This document shows positions 42,401 through 51,193 of a stretch of 64,000 nucleotides of DNA, piece by piece. Origin of the DNA: Actinoplanes sp. NBRC 103695 (lineage in GTDB: Bacteria; Actinomycetota; Actinomycetes; Mycobacteriales; Micromonosporaceae); assembly GCF_030269485.1 (NCBI RefSeq), contig NZ_BSTL01000009.1, forward strand, positions 186,001 through 250,000, written 5' to 3'. Numbering within the stretch: the first letter of the stretch is position 1; each line of letters begins with the position of its first letter. The position numbers and the translations under genes are program-made. The notes under the pieces were generated by a model. The model saw only the letters and a program-made list of their open reading frames with translations. It made no database searches and was not told where the DNA came from.

Positions 42401-43720
42401 GTGGTCAGGCCGCCTCTTCCGTGTGACGATCGAAGGCGACACCGGGAGGACGAGATCACCACGACCGCAGCAGCCACGCCGACGCGCCGCCTGCACCGGC
42501 AGCGCGACCACCGCATCATCGCGGGGGTCGCCTCGGGCCTGGCGCGTCACCTCGGCATACCCGTGATCGCGGTGCGGATCGCTCTGGTCGTACTCCTGGG
42601 TTTCAACGGTCTTGGTCTGATGCTTTACGCCGGTTTCTGGGCGGTCGTGCCGCAGGAGGCGCCCGACGGCACCCCGGCGGCGCGGCGCAATCTGGGCTCG
42701 CTGATCCCGTTCGCCGCGATCGGCGTCGGCGTCGTGCTGCTCCAGGGCCTGGTCTTCGGGGACAACGGGGTGGCGGGCACGGCCGGCTGGCTGATCGCGA
42801 TCATCGCGCTCGGCGCCGGCGTCATCTGGCACCAGTCCGACCCGACCCGGCGCGGCCAGCTCCCGGCGGACATGCCGCAGGCGCCCTGGCTCGCCGCGGT
42901 GATCGCGGAGAGCGACCGCCGCTCCTTCATCTTCCGCTTCATCGGCGGCGGCGTGCTGGTCGCCACCGGCATCATCGGCGTGGTCGCGGTGTACGCCCCG
43001 GCCGGCAGCCTGACCGCGGTCGTGAACGGCGTGATCTTCGCGCTGGTCGGCCTGGCCGGCGTCGGCGTGGTGGTGGCCCCGCTGATCTGGCGCACGTTCA
43101 GCCAGCTGCGGTCGGAGCGCGAGGGCCGGATCCGGGAGCAGGAACGCGCCGAGCTGGCCGCGATGATCCACGACCAGGTGCTGCACACGCTGGCCCTGAT
43201 CCAGCGCAACTCGGCGGACATCAAAGAGGTCCAGCGGCTGGCCCGCGGCCAGGAGCGCAGCCTGCGCAACTGGCTGTACAAGCCGACCGCGTCGCCGACC
43301 GAGCGGTTCTCCGCCGCGCTGGAGGAGGCCGCGGCCGAGGTCGAGGACACCTACGCGATCTCGGTGGAGACCGTGGTGGTCGGCGACACCGACTGCGACG
43401 AGCGGGTGGCCGCGCTGGTCGCCGCGGCACGCGAGGCCCTGGTGAATGCCGCCCGGCACGCCGGGGTGGAGACTGTCTCCCTGTACGCCGAGGTGGAGTC
43501 GGACGAGCTGAGCGTGTTCGTCCGCGACCGCGGCGCCGGGTTCGACATCGATCAGGTGGAGGAGTCGCGGCACGGGGTGCGCGGCTCGATCATCGGGCGG
43601 ATGTCGCGGCACGGTGGCACCGCGGCGATCCGCAGCACGCCAGGCGAGGGCACCGAGGTGCGTCTCATCCTCCCCGCGTCGCGGGAGAGCGTCACCGCAG
43701 GAAAGGAAGCAGTCCGATGA
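42401..43720 (+). CDS. PspC-domain sensor histidine kinase
   Basis: About 439 residues from the GTG used here. An N-terminal PspC domain (RDHRIIAGVASGLARHLGIPVIAVRI) and four to five hydrophobic segments are followed by a NarL-type kinase core: phospho-acceptor His in ERAELAAMIHDQVLHTL (near 257) and an ATP-binding domain with EALVNAARHAG and VRDRGAGFD. The start is uncertain: a near-perfect site GGGAGG lies 5 bp before an ATC codon at 42455 that would begin I/M-TTTAAATPTRR, whereas the GTG lies further upstream with GGGGGG before it. 4-bp overlap with its response regulator. Confidence 0.88.
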   Translation: MVRPPLPCDDRRRHREDEITTTAAATPTRRLHRQRDHRIIAGVASGLARHLGIPVIAVRIALVVLLGFNGLGLMLYAGFWAVVPQEAPDGTPAARRNLGSLIPFAAIGVGVVLLQGLVFGDNGVAGTAGWLIAIIALGAGVIWHQSDPTRRGQLPADMPQAPWLAAVIAESDRRSFIFRFIGGGVLVATGIIGVVAVYAPAGSLTAVVNGVIFALVGLAGVGVVVAPLIWRTFSQLRSEREGRIREQERAELAAMIHDQVLHTLALIQRNSADIKEVQRLARGQERSLRNWLYKPTASPTERFSAALEEAAAEVEDTYAISVETVVVGDTDCDERVAALVAAAREALVNAARHAGVETVSLYAEVESDELSVFVRDRGAGFDIDQVEESRHGVRGSIIGRMSRHGGTAAIRSTPGEGTEVRLILPASRESVTAGKEAVR

Positions 43721-44367
43721 CAGACGAGCGACGGCTCACCGTTTTTCTTGTGGATGACCACGCCATGTTCCGCGCGGGGGTCCGCGCCGAGCTGGGCGTA
43801 CACGTGGACGTGGTGGGTGAGGCCAGTTCGGTGAGTGAGGCGATCGCCCGGATCGCCGCGACCACGCCGGACGTGGTGCTGCTCGACGTGCACATGCCGG
43901 ACGGCGGTGGCCGCGCGGTGCTCGAGTCGATGCGGCGTACTCACCCTCAGGTGAAGTTCCTGGCACTCTCCGTCTCGGATGCCGCCGAGGATGTGATCGG
44001 CCTGATCCGGGCCGGCGCCCGCGGCTACGTCACGAAGACGATCTCGCCCGACGAACTGGCCGCCGCGATCAAGCGGGTGGCCGACGGCGACGCCGTGTTC
44101 AGCCCGCGGCTGGCCGGGTTCGTGCTGGACGCGTTCGCCGCCCGGCCGGACGTGCCGGTCGCCGACCCGGAACTGGACCAGCTCACCAACCGGGAGCGCG
44201 AGGTCCTGCGACTGCTGGCCAGGGGATACGCGTACAAGGAGATTGCCAAGGAGCTGTACATCTCGATCAAGACCGTCGAGACCCACGTTTCGAACGTGTT
44301 GCGCAAGCTCCAGATGAGCAACCGTTACGAACTTTCCAGGTGGGCGGCCGACCGACGCCTCGTGTGA
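43717..44367 (+). CDS. LuxR/NarL-family response regulator
   Basis: 216 residues. Complete receiver: acidic pair in VFLVDDHAMFRAG, phospho-acceptor Asp in VVLLDVHMPDG, Ser in ALSVSDA and Lys in GYVTKTI. C-terminal LuxR HTH: LTNREREVLRLLARGYAYKEIAKELY and KTVETHVSNVLRKLQ. ATGA overlap with the PspC kinase gene shows that they form one two-component system, probably controlling the divergent PspC/LiaF-like operon and sensing envelope stress. Confidence 0.95.
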   Translation: MTDERRLTVFLVDDHAMFRAGVRAELGVHVDVVGEASSVSEAIARIAATTPDVVLLDVHMPDGGGRAVLESMRRTHPQVKFLALSVSDAAEDVIGLIRAGARGYVTKTISPDELAAAIKRVADGDAVFSPRLAGFVLDAFAARPDVPVADPELDQLTNREREVLRLLARGYAYKEIAKELYISIKTVETHVSNVLRKLQMSNRYELSRWAADRRLV

Positions 44368-44500
44368 CGACGTCTGTCCACTGAGGGGATCGCGCCGAGT
44401 ATCGGGTTGGTAACAGGCGAGGGAGCAAGCGTTTTCCTGTGGAAAAGTGGCCCCAACTCGCTTACTACCCCTCGTGAGCGCCCCCGAAGGAGGCACTCCC

Positions 44501-46135
44501 ATGCTTGGGAAACGCCCGTGGAAGATGGCTGCCGGAGCGGCAGCCATCGTCATGCTGGTCGCCGGCTGCGGCGGTGGATCGGATGAGGCCGAAGGCTCGG
44601 AGAACACCGTTGTCCTGGGCATCGCCGAGCCTAAGCACCTGATCCCGGCCAACTCCACCGAGTCCAATGGGTCGCAGGTGCTGTCGTCGCTCTTCTACCC
44701 GTTGGTCAACTTCAACGAGCAGAAGCAGCCGGTTGAGGCAGCCGCCGAGTCGATCACCTCGGATGACAACAAGGTCTGGACGATCAAGCTCAAGCCGGGC
44801 TTCACGTTCAGCAACGACGAGCCGGTCACGTCGGACAGCTACATCAACGCCTGGAACAACGGCGCCTACGGCCCGAACGGCAACGACGGCTCCTACTTCT
44901 TCGAGCGCATCGCCGGCTACGCCGACCTGCAGTCGAAAGACCCGGACGGCGAGGACGGCCCGCAGAAGGCGCCCGAGCCCAAGGCCAAGACGATGACCGG
45001 TCTGAAGAAGGTCGACGACACCACCTTCACCGTCACCCTGTCCGCGCCGTTCGCGGGCTGGAAGTCGGTGCTCGCATACACCGTGTTCTACCCGCTGCCC
45101 AACGCGGCGTTCTCCTCGCCGGGCGTGCTCAACGAGGCGTTCGAGCAGACCCCGATCGGCAACGGCCCGTTCAAGGTCGTCGGCAAGTGGGAGCACGACC
45201 AGCAGATCGTCGTGACCAAGGCGGCCGGCTTCAAGGGCCCAGCGCCCAAGGTCGAGGGCATCACCTGGAAGATCTACCAGGACCAGCAGGCGCAGTACGC
45301 CGACCTGGTGGCCGGCAACCTGGACGTGCAGACGCTGATCCCGATCGAGAGCCTCGGCTCGGCCGCCGGTGACCTCGGCGACCGTCTCAAGAAGAGCCCG
45401 AGCTCCGACTTCGCGTTCGTCGGCTTCCCGACGTTCCAGAAGGAGTTCTCGAACCCGGACGTGCGGCGGGCCCTCTCCATGGCGATCAACCGCAAGGAGA
45501 TGACCGACCAGATCTTCCTGCAGTCGCAGACGCCGGCCACCTCGTTCGTGTCGCCGGTCGTCGCCGGCTACCGCGAGAACACCTGCGGCAAGTGGTGCGA
45601 GTACAAGCCGGCCGAGGCCAAGGCGCTCTACACCAAGGCCCAAGGTCCCAAGGAAATCAAGATCACGTACAACGCGGACGGCGGGCACAAGGCCTGGGTG
45701 GACGCGATGTGCAACCAGATCAAGGCCTCGCTGGCCGTCAACTGCACCGGTCAGGGCGAGCCGAAGTTCGCGGACCTGCTGACCAAGGTGGACGCCGAGC
45801 AGCCGGTGGGCCTGATCCGGCTCGGCTGGATCATGGACTACCCGCTGATGGAGAACTACCTCGGTCCGCTGTACAGCACCACGGGTGGTTCGAACTACTA
45901 CGGCTACAGCAACACGGCGTTCGACAGCCTGCTCAAGGAGGGCTCCGAGGCGGCGACGCCGGAGGCCGCGATCAAGAAGTGGCAGGAGGCGGAGGACATC
46001 CTGGTCAAGGACATGCCGGTGCTGCCGCTGCGCTTCGGGCAGAACACGTACGGCTTCTCCGAGCGGGTGACCAACGTCGAGGTCGACCTGTTCAAGAAGG
46101 TCAACATCTACAAGATCGAGCGCGTCGCATCCTGA
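44501..46135 (+). CDS. Oligopeptide ABC transporter substrate-binding lipoprotein
   Basis: 544 residues, SBP family 5 (DppA/OppA). Signal peptide with lipobox MLVAGC, then LGIAEPKHLIPANSTESNG and VWTIKLKPGFTFSNDEPVTSDSYINAW, the family signature region, and IGNGPFKVVGKWEHD. It starts at the ATG with GAAGGAGG 7 bp upstream. Binds peptides outside the membrane and delivers them to the permease encoded downstream. A hairpin separates it from the permease genes, consistent with higher expression. Confidence 0.94.
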   Translation: MLGKRPWKMAAGAAAIVMLVAGCGGGSDEAEGSENTVVLGIAEPKHLIPANSTESNGSQVLSSLFYPLVNFNEQKQPVEAAAESITSDDNKVWTIKLKPGFTFSNDEPVTSDSYINAWNNGAYGPNGNDGSYFFERIAGYADLQSKDPDGEDGPQKAPEPKAKTMTGLKKVDDTTFTVTLSAPFAGWKSVLAYTVFYPLPNAAFSSPGVLNEAFEQTPIGNGPFKVVGKWEHDQQIVVTKAAGFKGPAPKVEGITWKIYQDQQAQYADLVAGNLDVQTLIPIESLGSAAGDLGDRLKKSPSSDFAFVGFPTFQKEFSNPDVRRALSMAINRKEMTDQIFLQSQTPATSFVSPVVAGYRENTCGKWCEYKPAEAKALYTKAQGPKEIKITYNADGGHKAWVDAMCNQIKASLAVNCTGQGEPKFADLLTKVDAEQPVGLIRLGWIMDYPLMENYLGPLYSTTGGSNYYGYSNTAFDSLLKEGSEAATPEAAIKKWQEAEDILVKDMPVLPLRFGQNTYGFSERVTNVEVDLFKKVNIYKIERVAS

Positions 46136-46152
46136 CGCTCGCCGGCTGAGCG

Positions 46153-46184
46153 GTGGCGCCATGCCCGACAAGGCGTGGCGCCAC
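46153..46184 (+). terminator. Attenuator hairpin in the peptide transporter operon
   Basis: 13-bp arms GTGGCGCCATGCC and GGCGTGGCGCCAC with one mismatch, loop of 6, 17 bp past the binding-protein stop and 26 bp before the permease ATG. No T-run; likely partial terminator or 3' stabiliser. Confidence 0.6.
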
Positions 46185-46210
46185 TGCCGTGTCTCTCCGC
46201 GGAAGAAAAC

Positions 46211-47137
46211 ATGTTCCGATATCTCATCCGGCGCCTGCTCCAGATGGTGCTGACCTTCTTCGGCGCCACGTTCATCGTGTACGCGCTGATGTTCGCCAAC
46301 CAGACCGACCCGATCCAGGCACTGGCCGGTGAGCGTCCCATCACCGACTCCCAGCGGCTGGCGCTGACCGAGCGCTACCACCTGGACGAGCCGTTCCTGG
46401 GCCAGTACTGGCACTACATGAAGGGCCTGCTGACCGGCGACTTCGGCATCTCGCTCACGAACCGCAAGATCTCCGAGATGATGGCCGACGCCTGGCCGGT
46501 GACCATCCGGCTGGCGCTGATCGCGATCGTCATCGTGGCGATCGTCGCGATCGTCGCCGGCGTGATCTCCGGGATCCGCCGCGGCGGCACCTTCGACAAC
46601 GTCACGCTGGTGCTCACCCTGGTCGTGCTGTCCATGCCGATCGTGGTGCTCGCCCCGCTGGCCCGGCTGGTCTTCGGCATCCAGCTCGGCTGGTTCCCGC
46701 CCACCGCGACGCGCGACGCCGGCTTCTACGAGCTGTTGCTGCCCGCGCTCGTGTTGGGCAGCCTGGTGGTCGCCACCGAGCTGCGGGTGACCCGGTCGGC
46801 GGTGGCCGAGAACCTTCGCTCCGACTACGTTCGTACCGCGCGGGCCAAGGGGCTCACCCGGCAACGCGTGGTGGGTGTGCACGTGCTCCGCAACTCGCTG
46901 ATCCCGGTGGTCACCCTGATCGGCGTCGACCTCGGCAACCTGATGTCGGGCGCGATCGTGACCGAGGGCGTGTTCAACATCCCGGGCGTCGGGTTCAATC
47001 TGTTCCGCGCGATCAAGACCGAGGACGGGCCACTCGTGGTCGGCTTCGTCAGCGTGCTGGTGATCGTGTTCCTGATGGTCAACCTGCTGGTCGACCTGCT
47101 GTACGCCGCATTGGACCCGAGGATCCGTTATGAGTGA
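46211..47137 (+). CDS. Oligopeptide ABC transporter permease (DppB-like)
   Basis: 308 residues, about six membrane spans. N-terminus MFRYLIRRLLQMVLTFFGATFIVY and the ATPase-coupling loop VRTARAKGLTRQRVVGVHVLRNSLIP (EAA motif) are typical. The ATG after GGAAGAAAAC is chosen. Its stop overlaps the start of the second permease by 8 bp. Confidence 0.94.
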   Translation: MFRYLIRRLLQMVLTFFGATFIVYALMFANQTDPIQALAGERPITDSQRLALTERYHLDEPFLGQYWHYMKGLLTGDFGISLTNRKISEMMADAWPVTIRLALIAIVIVAIVAIVAGVISGIRRGGTFDNVTLVLTLVVLSMPIVVLAPLARLVFGIQLGWFPPTATRDAGFYELLLPALVLGSLVVATELRVTRSAVAENLRSDYVRTARAKGLTRQRVVGVHVLRNSLIPVVTLIGVDLGNLMSGAIVTEGVFNIPGVGFNLFRAIKTEDGPLVVGFVSVLVIVFLMVNLLVDLLYAALDPRIRYE

Positions 47138-48038
47138 CCCCCAGGCCGTGACCACGGCCGAGTCGGCCGTCGGCCGGGACAAGCCACGCAGCCTGGCCGG
47201 CGACGCCTGGCGCGACCTGCGCCGCAACAAGATCTTCTGGGTGGCTGCCGTGCTCGTCACGGTCTTCGTGGTGATGGCGATCGTGCCGGCCGTCTTCGGC
47301 GCCGGCGACCCGCGCGACTGCGCGCTGAGCCGTCAGCACGACGGACCCAGCGGCAACGCGTTCTTCGGCTACGACTTCCAGGGCTGCGACGTGTACGCCA
47401 AGGCGGTCTACGGCGCCCGCAACTCGATCCTGGTGGGCCTGCTGTCCACGCTGCTCGCCGGCACGATCGGGCTGATCATGGGGCTGACCGCCGGCTACTT
47501 CGGCGGCTGGGTGGACGCGGTGCTCTCCCGGGGCATCGACGTCGTGCTCGGACTGCCGTTCCTGCTCGCTGCGATCGTGCTGGCCCGGCGGCTGTCCTCC
47601 GACCCGAGCAACAACGGCTTCTGGGCGGTCATCGTCACCCTCGGCTTCCTCGGCTGGACCACCGCGGCCCGGGTCATGCGCTCGTCGGTGATCGCGTCGA
47701 AGAACCAGGACTACGTGGCCGCCGCCCGGATGCTCGGTTCCGGACCGGCGCGGCTGATGATGAAGCACATCCTGCCCAACTCGACGGCCGCGTTCATCGT
47801 GGTGCTGACCATCCTGCTGGGCACCAACATCGCCACCGAGGCCACGCTGACCTTCCTCGGAGTGGGGTTGAAGGGCGACGCGATCAGCTGGGGCATCATG
47901 ATCAACGAGGCGGGCCCCAACGTCCGTACCGCGGCCGAACCTCTGGTCTGGCCCTCGGTGTTCCTGGCCCTGACCGTGCTGGCCTTCATCATGCTGGGCG
48001 ACGCGGTTCGCGACGCCTTCGACCCGAAGCTGCGATGA
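47130..48038 (+). CDS. Oligopeptide ABC transporter permease (DppC-like)
   Basis: 302 residues with an N-terminal cytoplasmic stretch and about six spans. The EAA coupling loop is DYVAAARMLGSGPARLMMKHILPNS. A Cys pair in the first extracellular loop (RDCALSRQHDG... QGCDVYAK) is characteristic of actinobacterial DppC-type proteins. Forms a heterodimeric channel with the preceding permease. Confidence 0.94.
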   Translation: MSDPQAVTTAESAVGRDKPRSLAGDAWRDLRRNKIFWVAAVLVTVFVVMAIVPAVFGAGDPRDCALSRQHDGPSGNAFFGYDFQGCDVYAKAVYGARNSILVGLLSTLLAGTIGLIMGLTAGYFGGWVDAVLSRGIDVVLGLPFLLAAIVLARRLSSDPSNNGFWAVIVTLGFLGWTTAARVMRSSVIASKNQDYVAAARMLGSGPARLMMKHILPNSTAAFIVVLTILLGTNIATEATLTFLGVGLKGDAISWGIMINEAGPNVRTAAEPLVWPSVFLALTVLAFIMLGDAVRDAFDPKLR

Positions 48039-48115
48039 CGGTGAGCGGGAGTGGTGAGGCTACGGTCCGGACCACATCGGACGATGATCGCCGAGCCGCG
48101 GAGCGGAGGTAAGGA

Positions 48116-49150
48116 ATGACCGATATCCAAGCTCAGATCGACGTGCTGCCCGGGCTCGACCCAGGGGCGCAACTGCTCGAGGTCAACGACCTGCACGTGG
48201 AGTTCCGCACCCGGGACGGCGTCTCGCACGCGGTGAACGGCGCGAACTTCCGGCTCGAGCCCGGCGAGACCCTGGCCATCCTCGGCGAGTCCGGCTGCGG
48301 CAAGTCGGTGACCGCCCAGGCCATCATGGGCATCCTGGACTCCCCGCCCGGATACGTCACCCGGGGCGAGGTGAAGTACCGCGGCGTCGACCTGCTCCAG
48401 CTCAAGGAGGCGGAGCGCCGCAAGGTCCGCGCCAACCGGATCGCGATGATCTTCCAGGACGCGCTGTCCGCCCTGAACCCGGTCTTCTCGGTCGGCTTCC
48501 AGCTCGCCGAACTGTTCCGCAAGCACCGCGGGATGAGCCGGCAGGATGCCAAGAAGCGGTCCATCGAGCTGCTCGACCAGGTGCGCATCCCGGCCGCCAG
48601 GGAGCGCATCGGCGACTACCCGCACCAGTTCTCCGGCGGCATGCGGCAACGCGTCATGATCGCGATGGCGCTGGCACTGGACCCCGAGATCCTGATCGCC
48701 GACGAGCCGACCACGGCGCTCGACGTGACCGTGCAGGCGCAGATCATGGGGCTGCTCGCCGAGCTTCAGCGGGAACGCGACATGGGCCTCATCCTGATCA
48801 CGCACGACATGGGCGTGGTGGCGGACGTCGCCGACCGGATCTCGGTGATGTACGCCGGCAAGGTCGTGGAGGAGGCGCCCGTCTACGACATCTACGCGCG
48901 CCCCGCTCACCCGTACACCAAAGCCCTGCTCTCCTCGATCCCGCGGCTGGACATGAAGGGGCAGCAGCTCAGCGTCATCAAGGGCCTGCCGCCGGCGCTG
49001 AACGCCATCCCGGCCGGATGCGCCTTCCACCCGCGCTGCGCGTACGCCAGGGATCAGTGCCGGCAGGACCCGCCGCCGCCGGCCTACGACGTAGCGCTCG
49101 GCCGCACCGCCCGGTGCCACTTCTGGAGGGAGGTGATCGGCGATGAGTGA
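48116..49150 (+). CDS. Oligopeptide ABC transporter ATP-binding protein (DppD-like)
   Basis: 344 residues. Walker A GESGCGKSVTAQ, Q-loop FQDALSALNPV, signature FSGGMRQRVMIAMA, Walker B LIADEPTTALDV and H-loop LITHDMG are intact. The C-terminal oligopeptide-transporter region has Cys-rich CAFHPRCAYARDQC, possibly binding an Fe-S cluster as in DppD/OppD proteins. AGGTAAGGA precedes the ATG; the 3' end overlaps the partner ATPase by 8 bp. Confidence 0.95.
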   Translation: MTDIQAQIDVLPGLDPGAQLLEVNDLHVEFRTRDGVSHAVNGANFRLEPGETLAILGESGCGKSVTAQAIMGILDSPPGYVTRGEVKYRGVDLLQLKEAERRKVRANRIAMIFQDALSALNPVFSVGFQLAELFRKHRGMSRQDAKKRSIELLDQVRIPAARERIGDYPHQFSGGMRQRVMIAMALALDPEILIADEPTTALDVTVQAQIMGLLAELQRERDMGLILITHDMGVVADVADRISVMYAGKVVEEAPVYDIYARPAHPYTKALLSSIPRLDMKGQQLSVIKGLPPALNAIPAGCAFHPRCAYARDQCRQDPPPPAYDVALGRTARCHFWREVIGDE

Positions 49151-50150
49151 CGTCGTCCTCGAGACGAAGGGCCTGGTCAAGCACTTCCCGATCACACAGG
49201 GCATCGTCTTCAAGACCAGGGTCGGCGCGGTCCGCGCGGTCGACGGCGTGGATCTGCAACTGCGCCGCGGCGAGACGCTGGGCGTGGTCGGCGAGTCCGG
49301 CTGCGGCAAGTCCACCCTGGCCAAACTGCTGGTCGGGTTGGAGAAGCCGACCGCCGGTTCGGTGCAGGTGCGCAACGAGGACATGGTGCGGCTGCGCGGT
49401 GGCGCGTTGCGGCGGGCGCGGCGGCACATCCAGATGGTGCTGCAGGACCCGTACACCAGCCTCAACCCGCGGATGACGGTCGGTGACATCATCGGCGAGC
49501 CGTTCGAGATCCACCCCGAGGTGACCCCGCGCAAGGGCCGCGAGAAGGCCGTGCAGGACCTGCTGGACACGGTCGGCCTGGACCCCGGCCACATCAACCG
49601 GTACCCGCACCAGTTCTCCGGCGGCCAGCGGCAGCGCATCGGCATCGCGCGGGCGCTGGCGCTCAAGCCCGAGATCATCGTCTGCGACGAGCCGGTCAGC
49701 GCGCTCGACGTGTCCATCCAGGCCCAGGTGATCAACCTGCTGGAGTCGTTGCAGGACGAGTTCGGGCTGTCCTACATCTTCATCGCGCACGACCTGTCCG
49801 TGGTGCGGCACATTGCCGACCGGGTGGCCGTCATGTACCTCGGCAAGGTGGTGGAGACGGGCAACGACGAGCAGATCTACGAGCAGCCTACGCACCCGTA
49901 CACGCAGGCGCTGTTGTCCGCGGTGCCGGTGCCGGACCCTCGCCTGCGCGGGCGCCGCGACCAGATCGTGCTGGAGGGCGACGTGCCGTCCCCGGCCAAC
50001 CCGCCGTCCGGGTGCCGCTTCCGCACCCGCTGCTGGAAGGCCGAGGACATCTGCGCCGAGGAAGAGCCGCTCCTGCAGATCCGCGAGTCGTCGGCCCACC
50101 CGAGCGCCTGCCACTTCGCCCGCCCGCGCGATGTGCTGCACGCTTCCTGA
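49143..50150 (+). CDS. Oligopeptide ABC transporter ATP-binding protein (DppF-like)
   Basis: 335 residues. Walker A GESGCGKSTLAK, Q-loop LQDPYTSLNPR, signature FSGGQRQRIGIARA, Walker B IIVCDEPVSALDV, H-loop FIAHDLSVV. C-terminal CRFRTRCWKAEDIC matches the family's Cys cluster. It pairs with the preceding ATPase to power peptide uptake and closes the five-gene operon. Confidence 0.95.
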   Translation: MSDVVLETKGLVKHFPITQGIVFKTRVGAVRAVDGVDLQLRRGETLGVVGESGCGKSTLAKLLVGLEKPTAGSVQVRNEDMVRLRGGALRRARRHIQMVLQDPYTSLNPRMTVGDIIGEPFEIHPEVTPRKGREKAVQDLLDTVGLDPGHINRYPHQFSGGQRQRIGIARALALKPEIIVCDEPVSALDVSIQAQVINLLESLQDEFGLSYIFIAHDLSVVRHIADRVAVMYLGKVVETGNDEQIYEQPTHPYTQALLSAVPVPDPRLRGRRDQIVLEGDVPSPANPPSGCRFRTRCWKAEDICAEEEPLLQIRESSAHPSACHFARPRDVLHAS

Positions 50151-50173
50151 GATCGAGCCGTTAGCCTCGGCTG

Positions 50174-50587
50174 ATGCGGATCGAGGCGCTTGATGTCCTG
50201 GTCGGACAGTGGAGGCTCACCGGACGGACGGACGGCTCCGAGAACGACGACATCATCGGCCATACCACGACCACCACGCTGCTGGGCGGTCGCATGCTCC
50301 AACTCATCGGCGGCATCCAGGTGGGCGAGCACCTGATCGAGAGCGCCGAGCTGATCTGGCCGGCGCGCGACGGGTTCCGCTCCCACGTGTACGACGGCAG
50401 TGGCGAGCCGCTGGAGTACACCTGGGCCATCGACGGGGACCAGCTCACCCATGCCGGGCAGGGCATGACCTACCGCGGCACGGTCAGCGCGGACGGCAAC
50501 ACCATCATCGGACGGTGGCACGCCGACCCCGACCGGCCCGACATGGCGCATGCGGCGTACGACGCCTTGATGCGCCGCATCCGCTAG
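50174..50587 (+). CDS. Small lipocalin/DUF1579-like protein
   Basis: 137 residues with alternating beta strands: it starts IEALDVLVGQWRLTGRT (the DVLVGxW pattern of small lipocalin-like barrels), then TTTTLLGGRMLQLIGG and VYDGSGEPLEYTWAIDG, and ends HADPDRPDMAHAAYDALMRRI. No signal peptide. Such proteins may bind small hydrophobic ligands, but this is not shown. It starts 23 bp after the ATPase gene and may be read from the same transcript. Confidence 0.72.
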   Translation: MRIEALDVLVGQWRLTGRTDGSENDDIIGHTTTTTLLGGRMLQLIGGIQVGEHLIESAELIWPARDGFRSHVYDGSGEPLEYTWAIDGDQLTHAGQGMTYRGTVSADGNTIIGRWHADPDRPDMAHAAYDALMRRIR

Positions 50588-50668
50588 AGGTTGCACGACG
50601 CGCTGGGCGAGTCCGGCGCCACCGAGCTGCGTCCGCCGCGAGACCCAGAGCCGCCGCGACGGCGGTGA

Positions 50669-51133
50669 TCAGCCCGCCGGTCCGAGCACCACGACCGGGA
50701 TCTGACGGTCGGTGTAGGTCGCATAGGAGGCGTACGGCCGATAGATCGCCACGAGCCGCTCCCAGAGTGCGGCCCGCTCCGCCCCCTCGGCCACCCGGGG
50801 AGTGACCCGGCGATGTTCGCCGCCCGGGAGCTCGACCTCGGTGGAGGCCATCGCCATCAGGTTGTGGAACCACGCCGGGTGGGTGTCCGTGCCGCCCTTC
50901 GACGCGACGATGACCAGGTCGGGCCCGTCGTCGAGATAGATCAGCGGGTTGGTCCGGGCCTCGCCGGACCGGCGGCCGACGTGGTGGAGCAGCAGCACCG
51001 GCGCACCCCCGAAGTACGTGCCGCCGACCCTGCCGCGGGTTCGACGGAACAGGAAGGTGTTGAAGCGCGCCAGCTGACGATGGAGCTTCCAGAAGCGGGA
51101 CGAGGATGCGGGAGCCTTGGGCATGGACGTCAT
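50669..51133 (-). CDS. Nitroreductase/deazaflavin (F420)-dependent oxidoreductase family protein
   Basis: 154 residues of the DDN-type split beta-barrel family: FLFRRTRGRVGGTYFGGAPVLLLHHVGRRSGEART, VIVASKGGTDTHPAWFHNLMA and the C-terminal RQIPVVVL. Many members bind F420 and reduce quinones or nitro compounds. The ATG giving MTSMPKAPA is chosen; a second in-frame ATG lies three codons later. Divergent from a TetR gene with a dyad operator between them, so the repressor probably controls this enzyme. Confidence 0.88.
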   Translation of the reverse strand: MTSMPKAPASSSRFWKLHRQLARFNTFLFRRTRGRVGGTYFGGAPVLLLHHVGRRSGEARTNPLIYLDDGPDLVIVASKGGTDTHPAWFHNLMAMASTEVELPGGEHRRVTPRVAEGAERAALWERLVAIYRPYASYATYTDRQIPVVVLGPAG

Positions 51134-51135
51134 TC

Positions 51136-51167
51136 TGTCAGTCAATGACAAGTGTCGTCCACTGACA
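51136..51167. promoter_or_regulatory. Nested dyad operator between TetR and reductase genes
   Basis: Outer half-sites TGTCAGT (51136) and ACTGACA (51161) and inner GACAAGTGTC (51147-51156) share the same centre at 51151.5, a 32-bp region of two-fold symmetry in the 60-bp spacer between divergent starts. Typical placement for a TetR repressor controlling both directions. Confidence 0.7.
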
Positions 51168-51193
51168 CAATCTTGGTTCTCTATCCTGGCGCT

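Noticed and set aside
44465..47260. 931-codon minus-strand open frame opposite the peptide transporter genes
   Set aside because: Shadow of the binding-protein and permease genes; low-complexity His/Asp/Gln composition and no recognisable domain.
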